DNA of 64,000 nt, taken from NCBI GenBank assembly GCA_949316235.1, contig OX438760.1:3102501-3166500 (forward strand), in the 5' to 3' direction. Below, in pieces: positions 1 to 12,085 of this stretch. Below the pieces are notes generated by a model that was given only the letters and a program-made list of their open reading frames with translations, was not told the DNA's origin and did not search any database. The position numbers and the translations under genes are program-made. Origin of the DNA: Oegoconia quadripuncta (Eukaryota; Arthropoda; Insecta; Lepidoptera; Autostichidae). Every line of letters starts with the position of its first letter. The stretch's first letter is position 1.

Positions 1-509
1 CCAACCCGTCTCTTCTCGTGGGTGTCGTAAAGCGCGACTATGGGATTTTCCACAATAAACATCTAAAGATTTGCACGTTTCAACCGCGATGGGCTCACCC
101 CCTCTGACGAGTGCATTTCTGAATAGTTCGTAAGATGAATCGTGGACGTAGTTTCAAGCATTTAGCAATTTTACTTATAGTCCAGTCAAGATTCCTAGAA
201 TCTTAAAGGCCCTGATTTTTTGTACATAGACAGAGTACCTATCAGAGATATTTTAAAAAATATTTTCCAACGGATCAGGAGTTTGCTTTAGGTATAGTGG
301 TATATAGATATTTCGTTATAAAACAGACAATATTAAATTAAAGTTTTTTCTAAAACTATCTTCTAAAGAATTAATCAATAGCTACTTTATATTTTCTAGA
401 AATAGTTTATTGAATCGTGATATTTGCCCTCGGTGAAATTTTTCATAATTGTAAAGAAGTTATTACTCGATTTTTTTTGAAAATAGTTACAGGGGTTCTA
501 AGTATATTC

Positions 510-854
510 TTTTTTTTTATGCACAACGGGTTGGTACTTGACCTCAATCACACCTGATGTTAAGTGAAGATGAGGTCGAAGATGAGGTCGAAGATGGAAA
601 CGTACTGACCCGGAAACCCCAACACATTTGGGGGACTGGCTATCTTATCTCTGACAACCGGAACACAACAATGCTATTAACATAGCTGCTTGGCGGTAGA
701 TTTAGATAAGATGGTGGTAGCTAGCCAGGCGGACATTTAAAATGCCCTACCACCAACCAAACCGAGTACTTAAACATGTACCCCGCTGGGGATCGAACCC
801 GCGACCTCCGAATCGTAAACCCAGTGTTGTTTACATTAAGCCACGGAGCCGGTT
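510..854 (-). repeat. SINE family 1, near full length
   Basis: A tRNA-derived head (A box in GTGGCTCAATG, B box GGTTCGATCCC) lies at the high-coordinate end. The T-run at 510-518 is the reversed A tail. Flanking ATTC-like direct repeats suggest a target duplication. Many copies share this body in the window. Confidence 0.85.
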
Positions 855-1810
855 AATTCTCCGACGCAATGTAATTCACAGTGGTAATTTTAATCATATA
901 CTATGTTTTATTACTAAATATGTATATTATAACTAAAGCAAGCTACCGATTTGTTAGATTTTTTTTATTCTATCACTGACAGGTACTCTATCTATGTGCA
1001 AAAAATCACGGCCTTTAAAATTATAGGAAGTTAAAAGTGTATCCTTACTGGACTATTAGTTCGGGCCTAGATGATGGGTGTAGGTAAGTGTCCGAAATAT
1101 TTATTTATTATTATATATCTGACCACCCCGTTTCAGATGAAGGTAGTGACATTATGTATGTATCTATGTATGCTAGATACCTTTACGACATTACGTTATG
1201 TGAATGCAACGTCAAATTCTTTACGCTTCAGATCATCAAATCTTTGGATTATCTGTAACAACGCATATTAATTTATAATAATAACTGCCTTGGGTGTTTA
1301 TTTCCTTATCGACACGATGCATCTTCCCACCGAGTCGTCACGTGGCTTCACTGCGTCACTATTAACGTGTCGGTAGGAAATTGTTCCGCCGTTGCTAATC
1401 CCTCCTTGAAACTGTTTAATGGATATAACGATGTGCTGTTTGTCTCTTGGTCAGTATGGGCAAACTCTTTAAACTCACAATTTTATTTTTCCCCTTTTAA
1501 ACCGCGACTAAAACCGATTTGTTTGACGGCGGTGTGTCCAGTCTTATCTCAGTAATGCGTTGTCCGATTTGAGTGCGGGTTTTTTAATATTAAAGGACGG
1601 GACGGGTTCTTAATTATGTTTGATGAAAATCTGTTGCGGTGTCGAAGATATTTAGCTTTTAGCATGGTTGTTTTATGTATTTGGATAACAATCCTTCGAG
1701 AGGGTTTTCTAAGCTCTCAATTTAATAGTTTGCTACGTATATTATACGTAATATGGGTTAATGAAGAAATTGTTCACAAAAGTCATATCTGCTGAAGATA
1801 GACAGAACAC

Positions 1811-2033
1811 AGGGTTAGCACTTGACCTCACCTCTGACAACCGGAACACAACAATGCTATTAACCAATGATTGGCGACAGATTCAGATGAGATCGTGTTA
1901 GCTAGCCAGGCGGACATTTTAAAATGCCCTATCACCGACCAAACGGAGTACTAAACATGTACCGTAGTGAGGATCGAATCCGCGATTTCCGATTAGTAAG
2001 CCCTATGTTGTTCACATTGAGCCACGGAGACGG
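1811..2033 (-). repeat. SINE family 1, internally deleted copy
   Basis: The tail motif (TTGACCTCA) joins directly to the body (CTCTGACAACCGG), lacking about 90 bp. The tRNA head is present but diverged. Confidence 0.75.
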
Positions 2034-3069
2034 GCACTTTGGACCCCACTCTAATTAAAGAAAGCAATGGGGTGTGTAAGAATTAGTATTAAGCAGGAAT
2101 AGAGCGTCCACCCCGATTTGTAAAGATCTAACAAAAATTACCAACGGGAATGAAAGCTTGCCAAAAACTCGGTAATCTTATCTATCCAGATAAACAAACC
2201 TACTGTTAAAAGCTGTATATCTTTTGAACCGATCTCTATCAAACATGGATAAGAAGCAGTGGCGTGCCTTTCATATACGCAGAAAGGCACTGCCTACCCT
2301 AGCAAATTGGTCTACACGTATCACAAGATAAACAATTTTATCAGACTGTACTGTCAATGATGTCAAAATTCAACGCTTTTCATATTTTTGAGGTGGTTGT
2401 AAGCTTTCCTCAAAATGCATTGTAAAGACAGCTGATTCGTAGGTACTGATTTGTTGGGAAGTATTTTTCTCATTTAATAGTAAATTGTATCATTCTGCCT
2501 GATTTTATCATGTGACAAAACGGTACTGATAAGAACCATGTCGTAAACACTAGCTCTCTAAAAATACAAAGCGGTTTTCAAATCGGTTCGGCCTTTTTGG
2601 GTGTAACACTACCACAGACAGACACATAGTCTATCTTCAAACTTAAAACACCTCTCTTTATTTTATTACGTCTATCACTGAACGCAGAACTCGCGAGAAA
2701 AACCGACGACATCGCCATAAACCAAAGTATTTTAAAAAAGTAGCAACTGCTTATTAAAGCAATCCATTGTAATAGGTGTTTTAAGTTTCTCGTGTTTATC
2801 TTTAAAAAAAGTTAAAACAGTGACGTTATAATTATTGTCCTTGATCTTGTTAATCACTTAAATTGCTATACCTACACCACAGTATAAATTATCTACCGAG
2901 CGAGAGGCCGTACTCACTCACGTGTTCGCCAACACGTGGTTGAGTCTGCGTACGCGCAGGCGATGTCACGCCTCGTGTACAATCGATTTGCCGCTGAATT
3001 TTACATGAATACAAAAAGTTTGTGTATGGTTTTAATTAGGTAAGCTTGCCTATTCCGAAATTTTAGGCA

Positions 3070-3830
3070 CTGAATAGCCTGCGTATCGAGGTCGGTAGAT
3101 GACGAGAGAGCATGTCCAAGTGGGGCTACACGGAAGACAATCTGTGATTGTATAAATAAATAATAAATATCTTTGCACAATCACACAGCGCCATCTAGGT
3201 CCACAGTAAGCATCTAGGCTTGTGTTATGGATACCAGATGGTTGATAAACTACACAAATATTTTTTTTTGTGAATTAATACGTTTAAATGAAAAACATCC
3301 ATAACTCGGGAACATAATGTCTGTATTCATCATACAAACATATGCCCCTAGCGGGATTCGAACCCGCGACCATTTGGTATAGTAGCAGAGTTCCTGACCA
3401 CTACACCAAACAGGTCGTCACCATATTGTATGGTGTCACACCACAAACTATGGAGCATCTTCTATACTGACCTGTCCCTACTTGTACGCTACAGGACTAC
3501 TACGATTCCACAGTTCTGCACTAGCAGCATGACAGGCGCGATAAACGTTCATGTCGCGCGAGATAATATTTGTCCTGCTCATTTGTTTGGACGAAATATA
3601 CAACTATCTCACTCTTCTCTTATGTCCGTCATGCTACGCGGGTAGGAGCACAACAGGTGCGATATGCGTTCATGTCGCGCGAGATAATATTTGTCCTGCT
3701 CATTTGTTTGGACGAAATATACAACTATCCCACTCTCAGGTCGCGTAGAACGCGACAAACGATGTCCTGCTGGTTCGCGAGAATTTGAAGTTTTTTTCCA
3801 TCGACTCACTAAGAAGAAGAGTAGGTAATG
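3070..3830. mobile_element. DNA element with 121-bp tandem duplication, interrupted by a SINE
   Basis: CGGTAGATG..GAG.GCATGTCCAA near 3090 recurs at 32830. The segment with CATGTCGCGCGAGATAAT occurs twice (3550 and 3671, period 121 bp). The right part (TTTTTCCATCGACTC) recurs at 32937 and, reversed, at 18990-19020. A SINE family 2 copy sits between. No coding capacity seen. Confidence 0.45.
3151..3419 (-). repeat. SINE family 2, full length
   Basis: A tRNA-like head reads, on the minus strand, TTTGGTGTAGTGG (A box) and GGGTTCGAATCCC (B box). The tail carries GCGCCATCTAG. It is the same body as the copies at 43811, 52440 and 61021. Confidence 0.85.
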
Positions 3831-4018
3831 TAGAGGTATTCTACCAAGTAGCGGTCTCTGGAACGACCTTAGGAACATTATATTAGAGTACGTTTACTTA
3901 TTTAAGACAAACCAATTTAAGACAATACATTGTTCATAAAAAAAATATTGTGAAGATACATAATGTACAGCTACTACAGGCTTAATGTTGATAAAAAAAG
4001 AAAGATAAAGTAACAAAT

Positions 4019-4156
4019 GTCCGTATTAATAAACCGTTCTCAACATTGAGATGACCTTAAGTTGACGCTTGAGAATCTGTTGCATATTAAAACAGTATCA
4101 AAAGAAATGTATTGAGACTGAGACGCGATCTCAAGATTAATTTATTAATATGGCCT
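4019..4156. mobile_element. MITE, GGCCCGTATTAAT family, short copy
   Basis: Inverted termini CCGTATTAATAAACC.TTCTCA and ...TTTATTAATATGGCC. It is a shortened relative of the copies at 40277-40607 and 42919-43259. Confidence 0.6.
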
Positions 4157-4544
4157 AAGTAAGATTTTTTGTGTATCGTTCTTCCATCATATCATAACTC
4201 TGTAAGACAGTCTACTGTGGGTATATTAGGTAGCCACCTGGAGAAGGAAGTAGGCTATTTTTCATCCTGAAAAAAGTCGCGCTAAAGCGTTTTAGGTATC
4301 TTATATTAGTTCAACCATACCAAGCTTGATCACTGTATCGCGTGTACTAGCGTCATCAGTAAATTATCATTAGCATTCTATCATCTAGCAATAAATATCA
4401 ATATAGTACGTGTCAATGTGTTTATTTAAAATAATAAATTATATAAAATAATATAAAAGGCAATTTCTTCGCGATTAGCACAAAAACTCTACTCCTTGAT
4501 GTTGCTTAACGCGGACAATAAATCATATCACAAAAGATTTATTT

Positions 4545-4710
4545 TACAGGATAAAATTATCCGTTGAAAATGTTTAGCTCAAGTATTTGCTGGACCTTTT
4601 GTTATGTACCATGTAATAGGCAATTAACTAATATGAATGTCACTTATTTTAACTTAATTTTAAAATTACTGCTCATTCACAATGCTGACAGAGAACGAAC
4701 AAGAAACTTC
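4545..4710. repeat. LINE 3'-end type repeat
   Basis: Shares AGGATAAAATTATC and GAACGAACAAGAAACT with the CR1/Zenon-like 3' end at 42056-42345. No coding part is kept. Confidence 0.4.
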
Positions 4711-4724
4711 GCCCGCGTCCGATA

Positions 4725-4820
4725 ACCGGTAACCGATTTTTTGTCGGTACCACCAAAAGTATAGGTCCCAAAATCGGTGATAAAAGTATCGGCGAAGAAA
4801 TCTAGGTCCTACAAAAAGTC
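4725..4820. mobile_element. MITE fragment related to 34708-34878
   Basis: ACCGATTTTTTGTCGGTACCACC and GGTCCTACAAAAA motifs in inverted arrangement, shared with the element in the last OR intron. Confidence 0.35.
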
Positions 4821-4841
4821 TGACATGGCCGGGTAGTCTTA

Positions 4842-5517
4842 GTGTAGCGACACACGTGCGGAAGGTACGGCGCCGAGAATTCGGCTGAATACGCTCGCAG
4901 TGTTTCGCAAGTAACCTATGACACATCAGCCGAAATTACGCGGCGTTCAGCGTAGCGCCGAACCTTTCGTCTAGCGATTGTTTCCACGAAAACGTTTTCA
5001 ATCTATTTTGCATAGCAAGCGACACATCACGCGACGCGTTACGCGATCGAATGTTCGGCCAGCGTAGTTGAACGTTCAGCGCGCGCTTCCAAAGCGAAGA
5101 GCGGCAACGTCGCGTGCCTGTTCAGCAATGATTAACCTCTCTCTTTCAGTAGAAGTGTCTTTCGTCTCTACCACCACCAACCACCAACGATACAGAAGAC
5201 GACGACGCCATTAACGTCTCTCTTTCAGTAGAAGTGTCTTTCGTCTCTACCACCACCAACCACCAACGATACAGAAGACGACGACGCCATTAACCTCTCT
5301 CTTTCAGTAGAAGTGTCTTTCGTCTCTTTTAGTGACCACCAACGATACAGAAGACGACGACGCCACGTATTTTCCGTCGCGTAACGCGCTGAACTAGACG
5401 CCGCGCCGCGTAATTGCACATTCGGTGCGTTTGGTGTGTCATGCCAACCGAATACTACGACCGATAATTCAGTCGCCGAACTGTCGGCGCAGTACCTTCC
5501 GCAGGTGTTCCCTACAC
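4842..5517. mobile_element. Harbinger-like nonautonomous element with TTA target duplication
   Basis: Long inverted termini begin GTGTAGSGA.CAC.TGCGGAAGGTAC on both ends and extend, with gaps, over about 120 bp to TTACGCGGCG. TTA flanks both sides (4839-4841 and 5518-5520), as in PIF/Harbinger elements. It is 676 bp, GC-rich for the region, with no transposase. Confidence 0.65.
5132..5364 (+). repeat. 79-bp tandem triplication inside the element
   Basis: Three copies start at 5132, 5211 and 5290. Each has CTCTCTCTTTCAGTAGAAGTG and a GACGACGACGCC end. The third has a short internal deletion. Confidence 0.9.
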
Positions 5518-5553
5518 TTAATTCGGTGTATGTGGTAGCAAATAATCTACACC

Positions 5554-5808
5554 GTGTAACGGTTAAGTGTAGTCATATTTTAAGGGCTTGTTCTACCCAT
5601 CAATACGAACAACTTTTACTATGGGGGCAACTTCGAAATCGCGAAAAAAAAATGAGCTGTTCCATAGAAAATTTCAATAACCTCCCGATGCAATGTATGA
5701 AACAGCTGATTTTTTTTTCGCGATTTCGAAGTTGCCCCCATAGTAAAAGTTGTTCGTATTGATGGGTAGAACAAGCCCTTAAAATATGACTACACTTAAC
5801 CGTTACAC
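5554..5808. mobile_element. Fold-back element with near-perfect arms
   Basis: Inverted arms of about 107 bp (5554-5660 and 5701-5808) begin GTGTAACGGTTAAGTGTAGT and flank a ~40-bp spacer. Arm identity is nearly complete, implying recent origin or correction. Confidence 0.85.
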
Positions 5809-6477
5809 CCTGTATATATACAACCTTGGTTACTATCATTTTAATCTAAATCTACCTAAAATTTTGTTTGAATATCAATATACACTTGAATAAACGATGA
5901 TGTCGACGACCTGAAAACTGGGAAATTCCTATGTATTTTCATAACCCAAAAGTAACGAAGTTTGTTTAATTACTGAAGACCTTTTTCAAACAGTTTCGAA
6001 TCAGAATCCCTTGTTAGAGTAACATATGTTCTCTTGTTTAATTCTCCTAGGTAGCTAGGGGTCACGAACTCTAACAAGATGGTATTAAAGCTGGCTTCGT
6101 ATGTTTATTTAACCTTGCCGACGAAGTTTGTTTGACCCAATTAAAAATACATGTTTAATTTGGAATTAATTATTAATATAACCTTTATGTTTTCAAAGGT
6201 ATCCGAGTTGGTTATACAGGGTAAATTTGAGTTCGTGTAATTCCTGTTTGCTGGTGGCTCCACTACTGATTACGAATGACTTTCCCCAAGGAACTATAAC
6301 CGAATCCGATCAAAAAAAAATCGATTGCCCATACAAAGTAACCATTCTGAAACCACCTTTAGTATGGAAGTTCAACAATATTCGGCTGAATTTCGTAGTG
6401 GAAAGTTGATCGTAATCAGGAGTGGAGTCACCAGCCGAAAATTTTTGGAATTCATACTAAAGTTGTTTTTTTTTTTT

Positions 6478-6940
6478 TTGATTGACTGGATTCACGTTTG
6501 ACCACAATCTCACCTGATGGAAAGTGACGATGTGGTCACTTTCCATCAGGTGAGATTGTGGTCAAAGCGAAAACGAGTGAATAGGCATTTACGCGATCTC
6601 AGTAAATGCCTATTCACTCTGCTCTTGAAGATCCCAAGGTTGTAGGATTCAGGAAAGACTGACGCCGGAAGGGAGTTCCATGCCTCGGCTGTTTGGATGA
6701 TGAATGAAGAATCGAACTTCTTAGTGCGAATGTTCGGTATATTAACTATATACGGGTGGAATCCCTCCCCACGCCTAGTGGTCCGAAGATGGAAGGGTGA
6801 CGGTGGAATAAGATTATGTAATTCCAACGCCCACTCCCCGAAATGTATCCTGTAATTAACTGAGAGACAGGCGACTTTGCGACGGTGTTCAAGGCTCTGC
6901 AATTTAGCAGTCATCGAACTGTCACCTATAATTGGTAATA
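6478..6940 (-). pseudogene. CR1/Jockey-type LINE reverse transcriptase C-terminus
   Basis: A minus-strand frame reads SLEHRRKVACLSVNYRIHFG, ELHNLIPPSPFHLRTTRR, TAEAWNSLPASVFP and LGIFKSRVNRHLL. These are the conserved C-terminal motifs of LINE reverse transcriptases. The T-run at its low end marks the A tail. 5'-truncated and inactive. Confidence 0.8.
6497..6566. repeat. 31-bp inverted repeat at the LINE 3' end
   Basis: TTTGACCACAATCTCACCTG... (6497-6527) is followed, after 8 bp, by its reverse complement (6536-6566), forming a perfect hairpin from a duplicated LINE tail. Confidence 0.85.
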
Positions 6941-7984
6941 TATTGGTTTCAGAATGGTTTACTTTGTATGGGTAATCGAAATTGATTTTATCGAATTCGA
7001 CTACATTTATGGTTCCATGGGGAAAGTTGTTCGTAATCGGGAGGGGCGTCACCAGTTAATGGAAATTATACGAATTCAAATTCACATAAGGGTCACGCTA
7101 TGGACAGTACCTCTAATATGAAGTTGCTACTGTCTTTTTGACTCTTGGTTATTTCCTCGTGGAGTCATCCGCAGTCCACCTCAAAGATAATCTCAAAAAA
7201 ATCTGAACCAATCTAGGCACACATCTAAAATGGCCCAACGATAATCTTGGCTAAATAATAATAACGAATCTTGACTAAGGTCAAATCAAAAATTCGCGAC
7301 ACGAACATTTGCTTTCTTCTAGTATGAGCGGATACACACTTCACTGCGGCCTTTACCGGTTCTTACTTCTCCGAAGCGTCTTAGGATTCCAACAGACAAG
7401 GCTTCCCCCAAAGCGCGATTTCGTTTTGGATCGTCTTTCAACAGTATGTTGATCCAAGTCTGTTAGCTATTGCATATATTTCAGATCTATCCTAAAAACG
7501 CCGTTGCGTCAATAACTAAGGGCTTTTCAGCCTAGCCCTGAAATAATGGTTCAAAAAGGCTTTTCAATATCTACGCAGCTCCAACGTTTTGCTTTACCGT
7601 AGTGTATAGTGAATCTCTATTTGTGATTATCTTAGTCGCCTTTTACGACAGGCATTTGGGAATATATTTTTTGTTGCTATCCTTTAACTCATGATGATTA
7701 ATGTAGGTGGTGTGTGTGCATGTGCAAGCGAGTCAACATCACACCAGTCACTTTGTAATTAAAAAAGCCTGTATGTAGGAATGCCACCGACTTATTACTA
7801 ACTTGCGAGGTGGCTACTAGAAAGCCATCGGGGAAAGCGGATCAGCCAACTCGAGAGTGCTGCCTACTAGACAGCAACTAAGGAACTCTTAATTGCTACG
7901 CGGTCGCTGTTTAGTTTGAGATCTTGACGTTGACAATAGAATATATAGCGTTATGTATATTATATTAAACGCTTGGTTCTTTAT

Positions 7985-8205
7985 TCATACCAACAGAAGG
8001 CTCGGCTGGCTGGAAAGTTACAACAAGGCTTGGAACTTTCCTTCCAGTGTCAGTCTTACCGAATTCCTACAATCAAGGATATTCAAGAGCAGGATGAATA
8101 GATATTTACTGACTTTGCGTGCATCATCTTCAACGACATCGTCATTTTCCATCACGCGAGATTGTGGTCAAATGCGAATCCAGTCAATCATCATTGTCTC
8201 TTGAA
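7985..8205 (+). pseudogene. LINE reverse transcriptase C-terminus, decayed
   Basis: Frame with AWNFPSSVSLTEF and IFKSRMNRYLL, similar to the fragment at 6478-6940, then a decayed tail. Confidence 0.55.
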
Positions 8206-9659
8206 AAATTATCACAAGAGCATATGATTTTAGTTTCAAAATATTTAATGCTTTTGTTACATTCTATTTGCATAAATTTTCTATTTGTTAGTGTATACTG
8301 GATATTTTGCTACTATGAAAATATATACGTTTCGCGACTTGGTTGCGGTGCCATGAAGTCCTGGCGCAATGTGGCCTTTAGATAGGCGCCGGCGCCGGGC
8401 ACTATTGCGATAACCTAGCTGACGCCTCCGCGCGATATCTTATAGCTCTTGTTCTACTTATGTCTGAATTAATCTAAACAAAACGTCCACTAAAGAAATT
8501 GTCTTTTGATTGTCCTCCATTCAGGCAGTTCGTGTAGTTGTGCATAGATTGATGAAAAAATTTACTTGCATGTCACATAGGTAGATCTTTCTCTGCCAGT
8601 ACCATACAGGGTAGTCACGAAATGTGCATAATCATCCCGTCTTTACAAGGGACATTTATATCGACGTCGTTTAGTGAACAAAATTACATAAATAAGACCT
8701 TCATATACATTCGATTTTACTTCCAAGGGCGTATCCAACCATCGAATCAGGCGTCACATGTTTTTGTGAGTCAAGTAAAATCGAACCAAAGTACATTTTT
8801 TATTTCATTAAGCAGAAAACCTACAAAAAATTGCCATTAAACCATCTACACCCAGGTCATGGACCCCCCTGATCCGCGGTTGTTTACTTCTATGTACTAT
8901 AGAGTTAATGATAATGGATAACCGTTATCAATATTAACTATCTCAACTTTGACACCTGATGAGGGTCGCTCATTTTTTGGTGGCAGCAACTGCTGCGGGC
9001 AGTTAAAATCCCTATGCTCTTGTACTGTAATGTGTTTAAATGGTCAAAATAGTATGATTAAACTCTGAATTACATCAAAATTGATGCGATAGATATCGAA
9101 TAAAAAATATGTATTAGGTTTATTCAATAATCGAAAGTCAACAAATCATATATAAAATTTATAGCTTGACATATTTCGTATAATTTATTAGATTATTAGA
9201 ATAGATAAAATTAAAAAAATATTGAATTGATAATAATATAATAGAATGCATTTATTCGTCGACCATGACACAATAAAAATTACCATGCAGCAATGAAGCC
9301 TCGGTCTCTCTCTATTGCTACACCCTAAGGGGTACACAAGTGATACTAATATTACGTAAACCTAAGACCATAAAAACCCATGTGAAAGCAATAAATTGAT
9401 TGATTGATATATCCCTTCCTCCAACTCAATGCAAAAGTTCGCACAAAACAAATGAACCGTTAAAAATACAGTATAAAGGCTGTAATAATAGACCAAGGAA
9501 ACGACCGGGGCGCTCTGACGGCAGTCGTTCAGGGGCAATTTCCTGAAGGCACTGCGCTGAGATACGGCCACGTGTGATTGGAGCTAACGGTGTTATGCGA
9601 ATCACTGAACTTTGTATTGACAAGATCGGTTATAGATTGAGAAGTGTTTTTGTCCATAA

Positions 9660-9860
9660 CCGATTAACTTGATTTATCGGTGGAGAAAAATGCTTTATTT
9701 TGTAGGTACACAGAGTACACTTAAAATAGTCAATTTTACATTTTTTAAGCTACTGCTTTTTCAAAATGCAATTTACCCTGAGAAGAACAAGCAAGAAACT
9801 CGAAGGGTTGCTCTTTTAAAATCAGGCTTTGTTTTTACATAAAGGTTTTTATATTTCATT
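9660..9860. repeat. LINE 3'-end type repeat
   Basis: AGAAGAACAAGCAAGAAACTCGA and GGGTTGCTCTTTTAAA match the 3' end at 42056-42345. Confidence 0.4.
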
Positions 9861-11888
9861 ATTAATTGTGAAATAGCCTGGCATGCGAACGATCTGATTA
9901 TGTCCAGGGATGATTAATATAATATGCTTTGTTAATAAGTTTCTATTTTATAGTATCTTTAAATTTATTGAGAGGAAGATTTTGTATATCAACTGGCACC
10001 TTAATGAAAAAGCGTATACATAATCCTTTGAATGAATTACTGACTTTGCGATTTGAACTGATTAATTTACAATTACAAGAGATGTGACCCTTTGGAATAG
10101 GTCATTTGTTAATGTTCAGATATCATATCACAGTGTTTTTCAAGTGTGTATATTATTAATTTTGATACGATTATAGGCAAAGTTTTGCATACTGCTCAAA
10201 TGTAATTTAGGCCAAGACTTAAGAGACGCGAATTTTCCGAAGGTCGTATGAACTGAACCGATCAAAATCAGCGAACATTGAATAACACTTCAGATAAATT
10301 ACTAAAGTAATAGCTTTTAGAGTTGGGCATGTTGACTTCATCGCTTTGGAAATTTAAGATAATGGTGATATTACGATGCCGCAAGCGCGGGCCGTCATAG
10401 ACTTTCCCTATATTTTTTTTTGTTAAGTAGCTACTTAACTATGAATTTTCACCCTAAAAATGTAGCAATACTCCGGGGATCAAGTCGAATCTAACAACAT
10501 CTTTGACCTCAAAATCGATCGAACTGTTTAGGGGTAACATAGAATTCTACATCTGTCTTTCAACATACTCTCGAAAAACATGATACTTTCTTGAGGCAGA
10601 CAGTAGTTTTATGCATATTCCTCGACGTCTGTGCCATTATTGTTAGACGATTTCGATAAATCTTTTTGACGATGCACTCTGACCGTATATAGATAATGGA
10701 AGCCTATTGCCAATTTTTGGTGGTTCAAAATGGCAGGAGTTACAAGTCCCATCGCGATCTTGACACTCGACATGTTCGTCGTCGTTTGTCATAAGACCAG
10801 GCATTTTGAAAGAATTTATATTTAAGGATAGTAAGTGCAGGGTATGAGAATTTAAAGTAATGGATTTTGTAATACTGAAACAAGCATAGTTTTAAATCGG
10901 TGGATATTTTGAATAAGCGTCATTATCAAAAGCTTGGAGAAAGGGATTTACAGATGCTTTGTCACCCAGATTACGTGACCTTGAGAAATTAGTTGTCATA
11001 AAAATAGGAAAAGTTTTGGATACAGGCCATGGTCGGCTGCGGCCTGTGTTTATTATATCCAGTGTAAGTCGTTTGATTAAGCTGAGGTAGGTCCACCATC
11101 ACTTTCCCCCGGATTGGCCGCAAGCCAAACGTGATCTCCGTCTCTATTCCACCGTGAATTTACTACGTTAGAATGTTTCTTTATGTGTTTACGCCGACTT
11201 TTTTCGTAGCGGTCTGGTCTAACTCAGAATTTTTGCTAATGTTGATCATGAAAGTTTTATTTTGCCTTCCATTGGCAAAGTTAAGGAATGTCCGGAGCGG
11301 TCAGTCGGATGATTCACCCTTGTGGCATTCACAAGTGTGGTTCCGTGCGTGCTTCGGAGGAGCACTTTAAATAGTCGGTCCCGGTTGTTTTCAATTGAAA
11401 GCAGTCGTTAAGCTAAGTGGCCTATTGGGCCTTGAAAACATTGACTGTCAAGTTATTAGGTTCGCCACTTCTATTACTTGTGGTAGACCTCTGCAATCGC
11501 CACGCTTACTGCATCTGGACGCAATCCATGGTGTGTATTAAGCATGGAGCAGTTTCACTAGACCTTCTTAATAGGCTTGGACATTCGCTGATGGGGAGGT
11601 AGGCATCCTCTTTTTCCTACTTACGCACCCTCTTTTCCTACTTACGCACCCTATTTGTTTCTTTAGTCAGTCTGGCCACCAAGGTAGCAATAGAGTCACG
11701 TAGGGCATCGTCTTCCTTCAGTGTCGAGCACCACTGCCGATCTTAGCTTATAGGAATTACAACGGGAGAAATGATAGCACACACTGGATTATTAAGTTCT
11801 TATTTGGACTTAAGACTCGCGTGCCAGAACTTAAAACCTGTTCATCATCCAGCCTGCCAGACTAACATCCAACTCTCTTTTGTTACAG

Positions 11889-12085
11889 TGGATGAGAAGA
11901 TATTCTGCTGCCACGGCGGTCTGTCACCTGATCTGCAGGCGATGGAGCAAATCCGGCGGATCATGCGACCGACCGATGTGCCTGACCAGGGGCTGCTCTG
12001 CGACCTGCTGTGGTCTGACCCGGATAAGGACACCGCCGGCTGGGGCGAGAATGACCGCGGCGTCAGCTTCACTTTTGGAACTGAG
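11889..12085 (+). CDS. PP1: PP1 exon (residues 166-230)
   Basis: The acceptor is ...TTTTGTTACAG at 11888. The exon opens with TG, completing a Val codon split after its first base. It is 197 bp (2 + 65 codons) and ends ACTGAG|GTTTGT, phase 0. GC content is far above the flanking intron. It carries the CCHGG metal ligand and the WGENDRG motif. Confidence 0.95.

Larger units (their letters stand above)
6217..7086. mobile_element. TIR element (ATTCGTGTAATTCC termini) split by a LINE fragment
   Basis: Left terminus TACAGGGTAAATTTGAGTTC plus GTGTAATTCCTG; right terminus GGAAATTATACGAATTCAAA. The subterminal CCACTACTGATTACGAA matches, inverted, TTCGTAATCGGGAGG. The same family occurs at 33806-34338. 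Confidence 0.6.
1..11888. other. Repeat-filled DNA upstream of the first visible PP1 exon, probably intron
   Basis: The exon at 11889 is internal, so this is most simply a PP1 intron of at least 11.9 kb. The repeats listed separately sit in it. Stretches 855-1810, 2034-3060, 7090-7950, 8206-9650 and 9860-11888 show no convincing coding frame or RNA gene. Open frames there are short and lack family motifs. Confidence 0.5.

Noticed and set aside
742..936. ORF starting [20 protein letters not shown], also at 12769, 27823, 47298 and 60168
   Set aside because: It is the translated tRNA-like head and body of SINE family 1, not a protein gene.
5436..5839. 108- and 79-codon ORFs with matching peptide ends on opposite strands
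   Set aside because: Produced by the 107-bp inverted arms of a fold-back element.
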